Source of the DNA: Kosakonia radicincitans DSM 16656
GTDB lineage: Bacteria > Pseudomonadota > Gammaproteobacteria > Enterobacterales > Enterobacteriaceae
Direction of reading: 5' to 3'
Assembly: GCF_000280495.2 (NCBI RefSeq)
Contig: NZ_CP018016.1
Coordinates: 4,774,001-4,838,000, forward strand
DNA length: 64,000 bases
The notes beneath the pieces were generated by a model. The model saw only the letters and a program-made list of their open reading frames with translations. It searched no databases and had not been told where the DNA came from. Made by a program: the position numbers and the translations under genes. How positions within the stretch are numbered: the stretch's first letter is position 1; each line of letters opens with the position of its first letter. Positions 1 through 11,967 of the stretch are shown here, piece by piece.

Positions 1-1596
1 CCCTTCCAGCGCCAGACGCCCGGTTTTCAGCGCCGCTTCGAAGGTTTCACGTTCCGGTCTGTCGACGCCAGCCTGTCGCAGGCGAATATAGTGATCGACA
101 TCGCGAGCGCGGGCAATAATGCGCAGATCCGGGAAGTGCTCTTTTGCCAGCTCAGTCAATTGCAGGCTGGCCTGTGGATCGTCAATCGCATTAATCAACA
201 CCTCAGCACGCCCGGCACCGGCGGACTCCAGCAGATCGACGCGCGTGGCATCACCGTAGAAAACTTTCATGCCGAATTTACGCAGCGTTTCGATATGATC
301 GGGATCGTGGTCAAGCACCACCATTTTCACGCCGCTGGAAAGTAACAGACGCCCGGCGATCTGACCAAAACGACCAAATCCGGCGATGATCACCCGCGCC
401 TCTTCTTCATCGATCTCATCGGCTTCGCGCTCCTGCTGTGAACCGGCAGTTTCCAGCCGCGCCAGCAGTACCAGCAGGACTGGCGTCGCCGCCATTGATA
501 ACGCAACCGTCAGCGTTAGCGCTTTCGCCCATTCTGGATCGAGCACCTGTGCAGTTTGCGCGGCGCCAAACACCACAAAGGCGAATTCACTCCCCTGCCC
601 CAGCAGCGCGGCAAACCACATCCGCTGTTTACCCGGCACACGTAACGGACGGGCGATCAGCCACAGCACCACGCTTTTAATCACCAGGAAACCCACCAGC
701 AACAGCAGGATACGCAGCGGGTGCGTCACCAGCGTACCGAAGTCGATGGACATGCCGACGCCAATAAAGAACAATCCAAGCAGCAGGCCTTTAAACGGTT
801 CGATGTCGCTTTCCAGCGCGTGACGGTATTCAGAGCTGGCCAGTAACACCCCGGCAAGGAAGGCGCCCATCGCCATCGACAATCCCGCCTCTTCCAGCAA
901 TAACCCAAAGCCGAACACCAGAAACAGCGCCACGGCGCAGAACACTTCCCGCAGCCCGGAGCGAGCGACAAAGCGTAGCGCCGGACGCGCGACATAACGC
1001 CCAATCAACACCACCAGCGCCAGTGCGCCCACCACTTTCAGCGCCGAAAGGGTAAACGCGCTCAACGTCATCGCACCGCCGCTGGCCGCCAGCAGCGGAA
1101 TCATCGCCACCAGCGGGATTGCCGCGATATCCTGGAACAGCAGCACCGAGAAGGCGCTGCGCCCCATCTGCGAAACTGTCAGGTTGCGTTCATTCATCGC
1201 CTGCATGGCAATCGCGGTGGAAGAGAGCGCCAGCGTCAGACCAATCAGCAGCGCCACCGGCCACGCCAGCCCCAGCAGGGCGCAAAACACGCCAAGCAGC
1301 AGGCCACAACTCACCATTTGCAGCGCGCCGCCGCCAAACACCGAGGCGCGCAACTTCCACAATCGTTGCGGATCCAGCTCAAGACCAATCACGAAAAGCA
1401 TCAGCACCACGCCAATTTCGGCGAAATGGAGAATGGATTCGGCATCGGTGACCAGGCGCAATCCCCACGGCCCAATAATGCCACCGGCAATCAGGTAGCC
1501 AAGCACCGACCCCAGCCCCAATCGTACAGCGATGGGAACAACCAGCGCGGCCGACCCCAGGTAGATCAGCGCCTGTATTAATGAATGGCTATCCAT
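1..1596 (-). CDS. kefC: KefC, glutathione-regulated potassium-efflux antiporter (C-terminus off the window)
   Basis: Inner-membrane K+/H+ antiporter of the CPA2 family, held shut by glutathione and opened by glutathione adducts to acidify the cytoplasm during electrophile stress. The N-terminus starts [14 protein letters not shown] and runs into a long series of hydrophobic membrane segments. It is followed by a cytoplasmic RCK/TrkA-N nucleotide-binding region that binds NADH and glutathione in the family. About 532 of the roughly 620 family residues are present; the window ends at the conserved stretch [16 protein letters not shown]. The start overlaps the end of kefF by 8 bases, so the two are translated as a pair, as in E. 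coli. The reading frame looked open where I checked it at both ends. Confidence 0.96.
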   Translation of the reverse strand, partial: MDSHSLIQALIYLGSAALVVPIAVRLGLGSVLGYLIAGGIIGPWGLRLVTDAESILHFAEIGVVLMLFVIGLELDPQRLWKLRASVFGGGALQMVSCGLLLGVFCALLGLAWPVALLIGLTLALSSTAIAMQAMNERNLTVSQMGRSAFSVLLFQDIAAIPLVAMIPLLAASGGAMTLSAFTLSALKVVGALALVVLIGRYVARPALRFVARSGLREVFCAVALFLVFGFGLLLEEAGLSMAMGAFLAGVLLASSEYRHALESDIEPFKGLLLGLFFIGVGMSIDFGTLVTHPLRILLLLVGFLVIKSVVLWLIARPLRVPGKQRMWFAALLGQGSEFAFVVFGAAQTAQVLDPEWAKALTLTVALSMAATPVLLVLLARLETAGSQQEREADEIDEEEARVIIAGFGRFGQIAGRLLLSSGVKMVVLDHDPDHIETLRKFGMKVFYGDATRVDLLESAGAGRAEVLINAIDDPQASLQLTELAKEHFPDLRIIARARDVDHYIRLRQAGVDRPERETFEAALKTGRLALEG

Positions 1597-2119
1597 GTGC
1601 CGCCTCCTGCCACTCCAGCAAACGTTGTTTGTAATGACGCGCCTGCGCCTGCAGGGTTTCATCGTCGCAAATAAAGGTACAGTGCACGGCAAAAGGCGGT
1701 AACCAGTTCATCCCGCAGTAAATCGCTGTTGCCTGCAATGGCTGCGAAAGCACATCAAAGCCGGGGTGCGATCCGATATCAAAATGGTGGTCGCCGCCGC
1801 CAGTGGTCACAGCCCACATCACGTTTTTGCCTTTAAGCGCGGTGCCCTCATGACCATAGGCCCAGCCATGCGACAACACTTTATCCAGCCAGAGTTTCAG
1901 CAACGGCGGAACGCTGTACCACTGCATCGGATGCTGCCAGATAACCAGCGAAGCGCGGGAAAGCGCCTCCTGCTCGGCGGCCACATCAATATTAAAGTCA
2001 GGGTATAGCTCATAGAGAGAACGGATTTCGACGCCTTCCAGCGTCCTTGCCTGCTCAATCATTCGCTTATTCGCATGCGAATGCTGCGGATAAGGATGGG
2101 CATAAATTATAAGGATCAT
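1589..2119 (-). CDS. kefF: KefF, ancillary NAD(P)H oxidoreductase of the KefC channel
   Basis: Flavodoxin-like quinone oxidoreductase of 176 residues, the same size as E. coli KefF. It docks on the cytoplasmic side of KefC and is needed for full potassium efflux. Visible family features are the N-terminal strand [11 protein letters not shown], the motif [19 protein letters not shown], and the FMN-site loop TTGGGDHHF. It is the promoter-proximal gene of the kefFC pair and overlaps kefC by 8 bases. Confidence 0.97.
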   Translation of the reverse strand: MILIIYAHPYPQHSHANKRMIEQARTLEGVEIRSLYELYPDFNIDVAAEQEALSRASLVIWQHPMQWYSVPPLLKLWLDKVLSHGWAYGHEGTALKGKNVMWAVTTGGGDHHFDIGSHPGFDVLSQPLQATAIYCGMNWLPPFAVHCTFICDDETLQAQARHYKQRLLEWQEAAHG

Positions 2120-2241
2120 CGATCAACCTGTTTTTCACTGCGTTCTTTTGCTTGAGAGTGTAGACAGTTAATCATCAGGCTTAAAGCGACAATCTGTGCG
2201 GGAATGGCAGACGCAACCCGCGCGCCTGCCAGTGAAGGGAG

Positions 2242-2736
2242 TTACATCGGAGGGACGAGCGTCAGTGGCGCGACATTCAGCGTCTGTGCCAGCGTACTCA
2301 GCACAAGGTTATGATCATCACGCTGCGGCGCGCCGGAGACCGTCACCGTACCAATCAGGCAACCGCTGGTCAGATAAAGCGGATAACTGCCGCCAAATGC
2401 TGCATAGTCTCGCGCACCTACGCCATAACGTTCACTCAGCGTCGTACCACGGGATTGCAGCATCAACCCTGCAGCCCAGGAGCTGATACCGAGAAAATCC
2501 ACCAGATTACGCTTACGCCGCACCCAATCCACATTTTCTGCCGTCGCGCCGGGCATTAGCGCGCTGAACAGGCACAGTTGATTGACACGAACCTCAATCG
2601 CCAGCGCATAATCGTTGCGCAGTGCCTCCTGGTATAACGCATTCCCCAGCGTCCAGGCATCCGCATAATCGAAGGCCGCAAAGCGCAACGTGGCGTGGTG
2701 GCTTTCGCATAATGCGATCTGTTGTTCCAGTGTCAT
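2242..2736 (-). CDS. UPF0303 family protein (GlcG/HbpS-like fold)
   Basis: 164 residues. The family signatures are clear: IEVRVNQLCLFSALMPGAT, then WVRRKRNLVDFLGISSWA, then AAFGGSYPLY and GTVTVSGAPQRDDHNLV. UPF0303 proteins belong to the broader haem-degrading/GlcG domain family. Their biochemical role is unsettled, although they often sit in operons for small organic acids. It lies 11 bases downstream of the transporter gene and closes the leftward operon that also holds a hydroxyacid dehydrogenase. I infer an accessory role in sugar-acid use; nothing in the sequence shows a catalytic site. Confidence 0.8.
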   Translation of the reverse strand: MTLEQQIALCESHHATLRFAAFDYADAWTLGNALYQEALRNDYALAIEVRVNQLCLFSALMPGATAENVDWVRRKRNLVDFLGISSWAAGLMLQSRGTTLSERYGVGARDYAAFGGSYPLYLTSGCLIGTVTVSGAPQRDDHNLVLSTLAQTLNVAPLTLVPPM

Positions 2737-2747
2737 AGTGCCCTCCG

Positions 2748-4055
2748 CTATGCGCGATGCGGCTGATCGTCGGTGCTGGCCAGAACCCGATCATCGGCTT
2801 GCAGATCGCATTTCTTCGGCAACAGGAAGGTGATCGTCCCGGCGATAATCAGTGAACCCGCCAGGGCGCAGACGGCCACATTCTGCCCGTAAAAGTAGAT
2901 CATCACGCCGACCAGATACGGGCCGCAGAAACCACCCAGATTGCCCAGACCGTTGATCACGCCACGCGCGCTACCGGCCACTTCCGGCGAGGCAATCCTT
3001 CCGGGAATAGACCAGAACGGGCTGGTCGCCGCCTTGAGGAAGAAACCGCACATCACCAGCGCAATATAAGCCGCCACCACATGTTCGCGTAACAATACCG
3101 AAGCTAGCAGTGAGGCAGCGAAACAGTACAGGGAGAGACGCACCCAGGCGCGACGTTTACCGCTGCGATCGCTGAATAGCGAGATGGTATAGATCCCGGC
3201 AAGCGTGGCAACAAAAGGTAAGATCGCCAGAACTCCGACCCCGGCCATATTGGCGCCAGTCAGATTTTTCAGGATCGTCGGCAACCACAGTGTGTAGCCA
3301 TAATCCCCGGTCTGGTAGAAGAAGTTGAGCACCACCAGCTTCATCAGGCCGGCATTGCGGAACACATCTTTTACCGGCGCATTGCTGACCGCCTCTTCCG
3401 CCAGCCGCGCTTCACGCTCGCGCGCCAGCGTGGTGACCAGATATTCGCGTTCGCTGGCTGGCAGCCAGTGCGCCTCTTCCGGCCGATCGCTGATCAGCCG
3501 CCACCACACCAGCAGCACCACCAGTGAAAGCAGCCCTTCGATGATAAACAGCCAGCGCCAGTCGAGCGCCGCGATGATCGCCCCGGAAACCGGCGCAGTC
3601 AGCATGCCGCCAAGCGGGGCAAACATCATGACAAACGCATTCGCCCGGCCCACCTCTTTTTCCGGGAACCAGTTGCTGACCATCGTCAGCACCACCGGCA
3701 ACATTCCCCCTTCGGAAACGCCGAGGATAAAGCGCAGTACCAGCAGTTGATACTCATGCGTTACGAATCCAGTGGCGACAGAAACCACCGCCCACGCCAG
3801 CAGCGACCAGGCGATAAAACGCTTGCCGCTGCCGTTTACCGCGCTACGCCCGCCGGGAATTTGCAAGAACAGATAACCGATAAAAAAGATCCCGCTGGCG
3901 ACGCCAGCCATCTGGCTGGTGATGCCTAAATCCGCTTCCATACCGCCTGGCAGCGCGAAGCTGATATTAACCCTGTCCATAAACGAAATAATGCAGGCAA
4001 TAAGCACAGGCGCAATGATCCGCCACCAGCGCGTGCCGGGTATTTTAGTGTTCAT
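2748..4055 (-). CDS. MFS transporter, anion:cation symporter (ACS) family
   Basis: 435 residues with twelve hydrophobic segments and ACS-type motifs: FMDRVNISFALPG in the first helix region, FLQIPGGR before the second loop, and LGVSEGGMLPVV in helix 4. ACS members such as ExuT, DgoT and the GudP/GarP group import hexuronates, aldonates and aldarates with protons. The neighbours (D-2-hydroxyacid dehydrogenase upstream, IdnO and gluconate kinase across the regulator) suggest a gluconate or keto-gluconate substrate. The exact substrate cannot be read from sequence. Confidence 0.87.
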   Translation of the reverse strand: MNTKIPGTRWWRIIAPVLIACIISFMDRVNISFALPGGMEADLGITSQMAGVASGIFFIGYLFLQIPGGRSAVNGSGKRFIAWSLLAWAVVSVATGFVTHEYQLLVLRFILGVSEGGMLPVVLTMVSNWFPEKEVGRANAFVMMFAPLGGMLTAPVSGAIIAALDWRWLFIIEGLLSLVVLLVWWRLISDRPEEAHWLPASEREYLVTTLAREREARLAEEAVSNAPVKDVFRNAGLMKLVVLNFFYQTGDYGYTLWLPTILKNLTGANMAGVGVLAILPFVATLAGIYTISLFSDRSGKRRAWVRLSLYCFAASLLASVLLREHVVAAYIALVMCGFFLKAATSPFWSIPGRIASPEVAGSARGVINGLGNLGGFCGPYLVGVMIYFYGQNVAVCALAGSLIIAGTITFLLPKKCDLQADDRVLASTDDQPHRA

Positions 4056-4084
4056 ATGTTTTCTCTCTGAGGCAGAGGTGAAGA

Positions 4085-5035
4085 TCAGGCAATCACATTG
4101 GGCAGCGGCGCCTGAGCAAAATAAGCAGCAACGTTGGCGTACACCACATCGCTCATTTTTTGTCGGGTTTCATGCGTTGCGCTGGCAACGTGCGGTTGCA
4201 GTACAACGTTGTCGAGCGCGATCAGCGCTGCCGGGACATTCGGTTCATCTTCATAAACGTCCAGGCCAGCACCGGCGATAACACCGTTTTGTAACGCGTG
4301 GATCAATGCCGTTTCATCGACCAGTGAACCGCGCGCGATGTTAATTAACCAGGCATGTTTCGGCATCACATTAAATACCGAGGCGTCGATCAGTTTGTGG
4401 TTTGCTGCTCCGGCAGAAGCCGCAATCACCAGAAAATCGCTCTCATGAGCGAGAGTATGCAGATCTGCGCACCAGTGGTAATCCAGCCCGGCAATCGGCT
4501 GCCGGTCGTTGTAGAGGATCTCCATATCGAAACCGCTGGCCCGACGGGCGATGGCCTGGCCGATATTGCCCATACCGAAGATGCCAATGCGTTTGCCGCT
4601 GACCTGCGTTGCCAGCGCTGGCGCGGAGGTTAACCAGTGTCCCTCACGGACAAAGCGATCGCCCTGACAGAGCTGACGCGCCCCCGCCAGCAGCAGCCCC
4701 ATCGCCAGATCGGCTACTCCTTGCGTTAACACGCCAGAAGTGATGGTGACAGCAATATTGCGTTTGCGGGTGTAGTTCAGATCAACTGCATCGGTGCCTA
4801 CCCCGAACAGCGCCACCAGCCCCACCTGCGGCAAGGCTTCCAGCACCTGATGAGTAACGCCGATATCGCCCCGCGTCACGACGACCTGAATGTCGGCGCC
4901 AACACGTTGCAGAAAAGCCTCTGCGTCAGCTTGTTCATAAAGGCGATGCACAGTGAAAGCAGTGGAAAGGCGATCGAGCAGGCTGTCTACAACAGGAACG
5001 ATCAGCAGTACGGTCTGGTTAGTTTTTGTATTCAT
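4085..5035 (-). CDS. D-2-hydroxyacid dehydrogenase (glyoxylate/hydroxypyruvate or 2-ketogluconate reductase type)
   Basis: 316 residues. The Rossmann nucleotide-binding motif GMGNIGQAIARRASGF is near residue 150. The catalytic set is present: Arg in NIARGSLVDE, Glu in DVYEDEPN, and His in LQPHVASATHETR. Family enzymes reduce a 2-keto acid to the D-2-hydroxy acid with NAD(P)H; close relatives include GhrB and 2-ketogluconate reductase. As first gene of the leftward operon, 29 bases before the transporter, it would reduce the imported keto acid. If the substrate is 2,5-diketogluconate, the product would be 5-ketogluconate, the substrate of the IdnO-like enzyme nearby. That assignment is inference. 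Confidence 0.88.
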   Translation of the reverse strand: MNTKTNQTVLLIVPVVDSLLDRLSTAFTVHRLYEQADAEAFLQRVGADIQVVVTRGDIGVTHQVLEALPQVGLVALFGVGTDAVDLNYTRKRNIAVTITSGVLTQGVADLAMGLLLAGARQLCQGDRFVREGHWLTSAPALATQVSGKRIGIFGMGNIGQAIARRASGFDMEILYNDRQPIAGLDYHWCADLHTLAHESDFLVIAASAGAANHKLIDASVFNVMPKHAWLINIARGSLVDETALIHALQNGVIAGAGLDVYEDEPNVPAALIALDNVVLQPHVASATHETRQKMSDVVYANVAAYFAQAPLPNVIA

Positions 5036-5140
5036 CGTGATACCTGTTTGAAAGTTTCAGTACGTCCTGGGTCTTATCAAACGGGTTTTCGGCGGGTATT
5101 TTTGCGATCTTCATCACGCTGAATGGTGTTAAAAAAGCGT

Positions 5141-5148
5141 GTTACTTT
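5141..5148 (-). promoter_or_regulatory. Possible regulator half-site AAAGTAAC upstream of the leftward operon
   Basis: AAAGTAAC (minus strand) lies in the 209-base gap between the hydroxyacid dehydrogenase and the LacI regulator. The same octamer is at 6373-6380 in the other control region of this module. It is a candidate operator half-site for the IdnR-like regulator; an eight-base match is weak evidence by itself. Confidence 0.3.
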
Positions 5149-5244
5149 CTTCGTGATCGGCGCGGGTAAAATGCCGCATTCCCCCTGAAAAGGGGCGACA
5201 TAAGCACAACAAAATACTAACAACAGCCTGCGCGACTGAAAGGT

Positions 5245-6237
5245 TCAGATGGTTTCGCCCATCGACAGGCGATAGTGCAAATCGACGTGTTCAATGGTTG
5301 GCAAGCCTTTGATTTTCTTGAGCAGGATTTCGGTCGCGACCTTTCCCATCTCGAATCGCGGGGTCAAAACGCTGGCCAGACGCGGGCTGATAACCTGCCC
5401 AATCTCCAGGCCGTGGAACCCGGCAATCGCGATCTCAGCAGGCACTTTTATCCCGGAAGTAAGGCACTCCTGTAACACCCCAACGGCAAGGTCGTCGTTA
5501 GTACATAAAATACCGTCCATATCCGGGTACATTTGCCGCGCCAGTGTCATCATGCCGGTGCCGATAGAAATCGAGGACACCTTATTTGGCGCAATGCGTC
5601 CGACCGGTAAACCCTGCGCTTCCATCGCCTGGCAGTAACCGGTATAACGCTGCTCGTCGCGCACATCAGACATCGAGCCGAAGTAGATAATGCGCCGCTT
5701 GCCGCTGGCCAGCAGCATCGTGGTCATATCAAAACCGGCCTTCATATTGTCGAAACCGACATTGATCCGATCGGCATTCGACGACAACCCCATCACTTCG
5801 GCAATCGGAATTTTGGCCGCTTTCAGATACTTTTCCGCCCGCAGACTATGAACCGACTCAGTAAGCAGCAACCCTTTGACATTAAAGGCTAAAACCGTAG
5901 CAATTTGCTCCTCCTCGCGCTGACTGTCGTAGTCATAATTGACCACCAGCGTCTGGTAGCCCTGCGCAGAAGTGACCGATTCAATCCCGGCGAGCAAGTC
6001 GGCAAAGATTTGATTATTAAAAGAGGGGATCAGCACGCCGATGCGCGGCAGCACGTTGGCAGACATCGCCGGATTATCCGGGTCGGGTTGGTACCCCACT
6101 TCAGCAATGACACTGGCGATACGCTCGGCCGTGTCGGGCTTCACCTTCTCCGGCGTGCGCAGATAGCGGCTGACCGTCATTTTAGTTACGCCCGCCAGCG
6201 CAGCGATATCATGCAAAGTAATACGTTGTGCCTTCAT
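5245..6237 (-). CDS. LacI-family transcriptional regulator, IdnR-like
   Basis: 330 residues from the chosen start. The N-terminal helix-turn-helix reads ITLHDIAALAGVTKMTVSR. It is followed by a hinge and a periplasmic-binding-like effector domain with GVLIPSFNNQIFADLLAGIE, ILCTNDDLAVG and IAIAGFHGLEIGQVI. These resemble E. coli IdnR and GntR-type gluconate regulators rather than LacI itself. An ORF extends upstream to 6336, but the ATG at 6237 has an AGGACAGG-type ribosome site and puts the HTH at the usual place. It sits between the two operons it probably controls. The likely effector is a gluconate derivative. Confidence 0.88.
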   Translation of the reverse strand: MKAQRITLHDIAALAGVTKMTVSRYLRTPEKVKPDTAERIASVIAEVGYQPDPDNPAMSANVLPRIGVLIPSFNNQIFADLLAGIESVTSAQGYQTLVVNYDYDSQREEEQIATVLAFNVKGLLLTESVHSLRAEKYLKAAKIPIAEVMGLSSNADRINVGFDNMKAGFDMTTMLLASGKRRIIYFGSMSDVRDEQRYTGYCQAMEAQGLPVGRIAPNKVSSISIGTGMMTLARQMYPDMDGILCTNDDLAVGVLQECLTSGIKVPAEIAIAGFHGLEIGQVISPRLASVLTPRFEMGKVATEILLKKIKGLPTIEHVDLHYRLSMGETI

Positions 6238-6372
6238 GGTTGCTACCTGTCCTGACGCCAGCCCGAGCCCGTTATTATGCCCCTTGTCGCCGGAAAAGAG
6301 AATTGCCCAACCGCGCTGCAACGCGCGGTTAACCACCGGATTGCCCTCAGTTTTCCGCCTGGCTTCACACTA

Positions 6373-6380
6373 AAAGTAAC
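6373..6380 (+). promoter_or_regulatory. Possible regulator half-site AAAGTAAC upstream of idnO
   Basis: Second copy of the octamer seen at 5141-5148. It lies 18 bases before the CRP-like site and about 100 bases before the idnO start. Its presence in both control regions fits one shared regulator. Confidence 0.3.
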
Positions 6381-6398
6381 CCCTTTTCGTAACATGGA

Positions 6399-6420
6399 TT
6401 TGAGTGATCTGCGTCACAGT
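6399..6420 (+). promoter_or_regulatory. CRP-like binding site upstream of idnO
   Basis: The sequence GAGTGATCTGCGTCACAG contains GTGA-N6-TCAC, a good match to the CRP half-sites TGTGA and TCACA with the correct 6-base spacing. It lies about 60 bases upstream of the idnO start codon, a usual place for class I or II activation. Catabolite activation of the gluconate genes would be expected. Confidence 0.6.
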
Positions 6421-6476
6421 TCAGCCAGGGTAAAAACCGTGAGATAGAGGCCACATCATTCGCTCAGGAAATACCA

Positions 6477-7241
6477 ATGAACGATCTTTTCAGTTTAAAC
6501 GGCAAACGCGTTTTAATTACCGGCTCAGGTCAGGGGATCGGTTTTGTTATGGCGCAGGGGCTGGCGCAGTACGGCGCGGAAATCATTATTAACGATATCT
6601 CGGCGGAACGCGCCGAACAGGCCGCGATGAAACTGCGCGATGAAGGCGCAACCGCGCATGTCGCGGTATTCAACGTGACCGATGCCGAATCCGTCGAGCA
6701 GGCGATTGACAATATTGAACGCCATATCGGCGCCATCGACGTGCTGTTCAATAACGCGGGCATCCAGCGCCGTCATCCTTTTACCGAGTTTCCGGTGGAT
6801 GAGTGGAACGCGGTTATCGCCGTCAACCAGACTGCTGTTTTCCTGGTTTCGCAGGCCGTCGCTAAACGCATGATGGCGCGCCAGCAGGGCAAAATCGTCA
6901 ATATCTGCTCAATGCAAAGTGAACTGGGCCGCGACACCATTACGCCATATGCCGCCGCGAAAGGCGCAGTGAAAATGCTGACGCGCGGCATGTGCGTTGA
7001 ACTGGCGCGCCACAATATTCAGGTTAACGGTATCGCGCCAGGCTATTTCAAAACTGCCATGACGCAGGCGTTAGTGGATGACAAAGCGTTCACCGACTGG
7101 TTATGCAAACGCACCCCTGCCGCACGCTGGGGCGATCCGCAGGAGCTGGTTGGCGCTGCGGTGTTTCTCTCCTCTAAAGCCTCCGACTTCGTTAACGGGC
7201 ATTTACTGTTCGTCGATGGCGGTATGCTGGTCGCGGTATAA
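6477..7241 (+). CDS. SDR-family 5-keto-D-gluconate 5-reductase, IdnO-like
   Basis: 254 residues, a classical short-chain dehydrogenase. It has the cofactor motif ITGSGQGIGF, the NNAG motif in LFNNAGIQRRH, and the catalytic Ser-Tyr-Lys set in NICSMQSELGRDTITPYAAAKGAVK. The substrate-loop sequence IAPGYFKTAMTQALVDDKAF is typical of IdnO/GNO, which interconverts 5-ketogluconate and D-gluconate. It heads the rightward operon, 10 bases before the kinase gene. IdnD and IdnT are not next to it, so the route feeding it differs from the E. coli L-idonate pathway. Confidence 0.9.
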   Translation: MNDLFSLNGKRVLITGSGQGIGFVMAQGLAQYGAEIIINDISAERAEQAAMKLRDEGATAHVAVFNVTDAESVEQAIDNIERHIGAIDVLFNNAGIQRRHPFTEFPVDEWNAVIAVNQTAVFLVSQAVAKRMMARQQGKIVNICSMQSELGRDTITPYAAAKGAVKMLTRGMCVELARHNIQVNGIAPGYFKTAMTQALVDDKAFTDWLCKRTPAARWGDPQELVGAAVFLSSKASDFVNGHLLFVDGGMLVAV

Positions 7242-7251
7242 GGAGCGCATG

Positions 7252-7782
7252 ATGGCTGGTCAGTGCGTGATTTTAATGGGCGTCTCCGGTACCGGGAAAA
7301 GCACGGTAGGTCTGGCGCTTGCGCAGGCAATGCAGGCGAAGTTTATCGATGGTGACGATCTGCATCCCCGACAGAACATTCGTAAAATGGCCTCGGGCCA
7401 GGCATTGGATGATGACGATCGCCTGCCGTGGCTGGAACGCGTTTCCGACGTTATTTTTAGTCTGGAACAGAAAAATGAATCTGGTGTGCTGGTCTGCTCT
7501 GCGCTGAAAAAACGCTATCGCGACCAGCTTCGCCAGGGGAACAACAATCTCTGTTTTCTCTGGCTCAGGGGCGATTACACCTGCGTGCTGGAGAGAATGC
7601 GCCAGCGTCAGGGGCATTTTATGCCCGAAGCGCTGCTGCAAAGTCAGTTCGCCGCGCTGGAAGTTCCCGCTGATGACGAACCCGACATTCTGGCGGTGGA
7701 TATCGCACCGCCGGTAGCTACGATCGTTTCGCAAAGCCTTTCCCTGTTACAAAACTACGTTAACCAGGATGTTCCCGCATGA
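7252..7782 (+). CDS. Gluconate kinase (GntK/IdnK family)
   Basis: 176 residues, close to GntK (175). It phosphorylates D-gluconate to 6-phosphogluconate with ATP. It has the P-loop GVSGTGKST, the substrate-region motif DGDDLHPRQNIRKMASG, and CSALKKRYRDQLR, all hallmarks of thermoresistant-type gluconokinases. The ORF is open from 7078, but AGGAG at 7241-7245 lies 6 bases before the ATG at 7252, so that start is chosen; ATG 7249 is too close to it. It overlaps the next gene by 4 bases (ATGA). Confidence 0.9.
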   Translation: MAGQCVILMGVSGTGKSTVGLALAQAMQAKFIDGDDLHPRQNIRKMASGQALDDDDRLPWLERVSDVIFSLEQKNESGVLVCSALKKRYRDQLRQGNNNLCFLWLRGDYTCVLERMRQRQGHFMPEALLQSQFAALEVPADDEPDILAVDIAPPVATIVSQSLSLLQNYVNQDVPA

Positions 7783-8258
7783 TCATTGATACCTTATCCG
7801 CTGGCGCGGTGAATCCACTCTATCCGGCGATTATTCGCCAGACGCTCCAGGCCATTCTCGATAAGAAACCGCACTCGCTGGCGGCGGGAAAATATCCGTT
7901 GCAGGGCGACAGCGTTTTCTTCTCAGTGGTTGAAGGACATACCAAGCCGCTGGCTGAGCAGCGCCCGGAATTTCATCGCCAATATATTGATATCCATATT
8001 GTATTAGACGGTGAAGAGGTGGTTGGCGCGGGTGTGGACGGCTTGCCGCTTGAACTTAGCGAGCCGTTTAATGACGCCTACGATCTCGGTTTTTGTCAGC
8101 ACATTGCCAGCGAGACACTGATCCATTTACAGCCTGAAGAACTGGCAATTATCTTCCCGCTGGAGCTGCACCGCCCGATGTGCAGCCTGACGTCGCCCGC
8201 CCCGCTACGTAAAATCGTGGTGAAAATCGACGCGGCGCTGCTGAAAATAAACGCATAA
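7779..8258 (+). CDS. YhcH/YjgK/YiaL family protein
   Basis: 159 residues. The conserved core has YIDIHIVLDGEEVVG and the late His in IIFPLELHRPMC. These are the metal-binding cupin-like residues of the family that includes YiaL, EbgC and YhcH (NanQ, a sialic acid anomerase). By analogy it may interconvert anomers or ring forms of the sugar acid handled by this operon. Its start overlaps the kinase stop as ATGA, so translation is probably coupled. A strong terminator follows directly. Confidence 0.85.
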   Translation: MIIDTLSAGAVNPLYPAIIRQTLQAILDKKPHSLAAGKYPLQGDSVFFSVVEGHTKPLAEQRPEFHRQYIDIHIVLDGEEVVGAGVDGLPLELSEPFNDAYDLGFCQHIASETLIHLQPEELAIIFPLELHRPMCSLTSPAPLRKIVVKIDAALLKINA

Positions 8259-8262
8259 AAAA

Positions 8263-8282
8263 AGTCCCGCCGTAGCGGGACT
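8263..8282. terminator. Bidirectional hairpin terminator
   Basis: AGTCCCGC-cgta-GCGGGACT forms a perfect 8-bp stem. A-rich sequence lies on its left and CTCTTTCT on its right, between two converging genes, so it can serve both. Confidence 0.85.
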
Positions 8283-8302
8283 CTTTCTCACAGCAAGCCG
8301 GA

Positions 8303-8539
8303 TCAGTTATCCAGCTCACTCATGTTTTTCACCTGGTCGCGGTTAATCTGCTCGGTTTTACCGGTTTCGGCATTTTTATAGGAAACCATCCCGGTGTCAT
8401 CATCCACCTTCGGTTTACCATCGGTCACAATGGTGCGGCCATCCGTGGTGCGAACAGCCTGATTTGAAGAACAACCAGCCACGGTAAACAGCGTTGCGGC
8501 AGTAAAAATCGACGTCATCAGAAGTTTGTTCATTTGCAT
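8303..8539 (-). CDS. Small lipoprotein, YgdI/YgdR family
   Basis: 78 residues. It has a signal peptide with the lipobox TVAGC at about residue 23, so the mature protein would begin with a lipidated Cys. The mature part carries the YgdI/YgdR signature (VRTTDGRTIVTDGKPKVDDD ... QINRDQVKNM). The start ATG at 8539 has GGGAG six bases upstream. The function of the family is unknown; members are small outer-membrane lipoproteins. Confidence 0.88.
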   Translation of the reverse strand: MQMNKLLMTSIFTAATLFTVAGCSSNQAVRTTDGRTIVTDGKPKVDDDTGMVSYKNAETGKTEQINRDQVKNMSELDN

Positions 8540-8642
8540 GGTTATCTCCCTGCTTTTCAGTGAATTTCATTCGTCTGTTAACCCATTTTAGGTTAACGCT
8601 CTGTAAGCGTGGGAAAATGCAGAACACTCTGAAGATTGCAGG

Positions 8643-8671
8643 TCTGATGGTGCTTCGCTTATCAGGCCTAC
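8643..8671 (+). repeat. REP-like palindromic unit
   Basis: TCTGATGGTGC-ttcgc-TTATCAGGCCTAC matches the enterobacterial REP/PU consensus and sits between the lipoprotein gene and the carB terminator, a typical intergenic place. Confidence 0.7.
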
Positions 8672-8695
8672 AGAACTTAGAAGTCAGGAAAGGAA

Positions 8696-8718
8696 ACCGG
8701 CCCGCGAAACGGGCCGGT
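8696..8718 (-). terminator. carAB terminator
   Basis: ACCGGCCCG-cgaaa-CGGGCCGGT forms a 9-bp GC-rich stem just past the carB stop. A long U tract is lacking, so efficiency is uncertain. Confidence 0.65.
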
Positions 8719-8725
8719 GTCAGGC

Positions 8726-11950
<3,225 letters not shown>

Positions 11951-11967
11951 GGCTCTTCTTCTCCTGA

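Noticed and set aside
6238..6336. N-terminal extension of the LacI-type regulator to 6336
   Set aside because: The extra 33 residues are not LacI-like and would put the HTH too far from the N-terminus.
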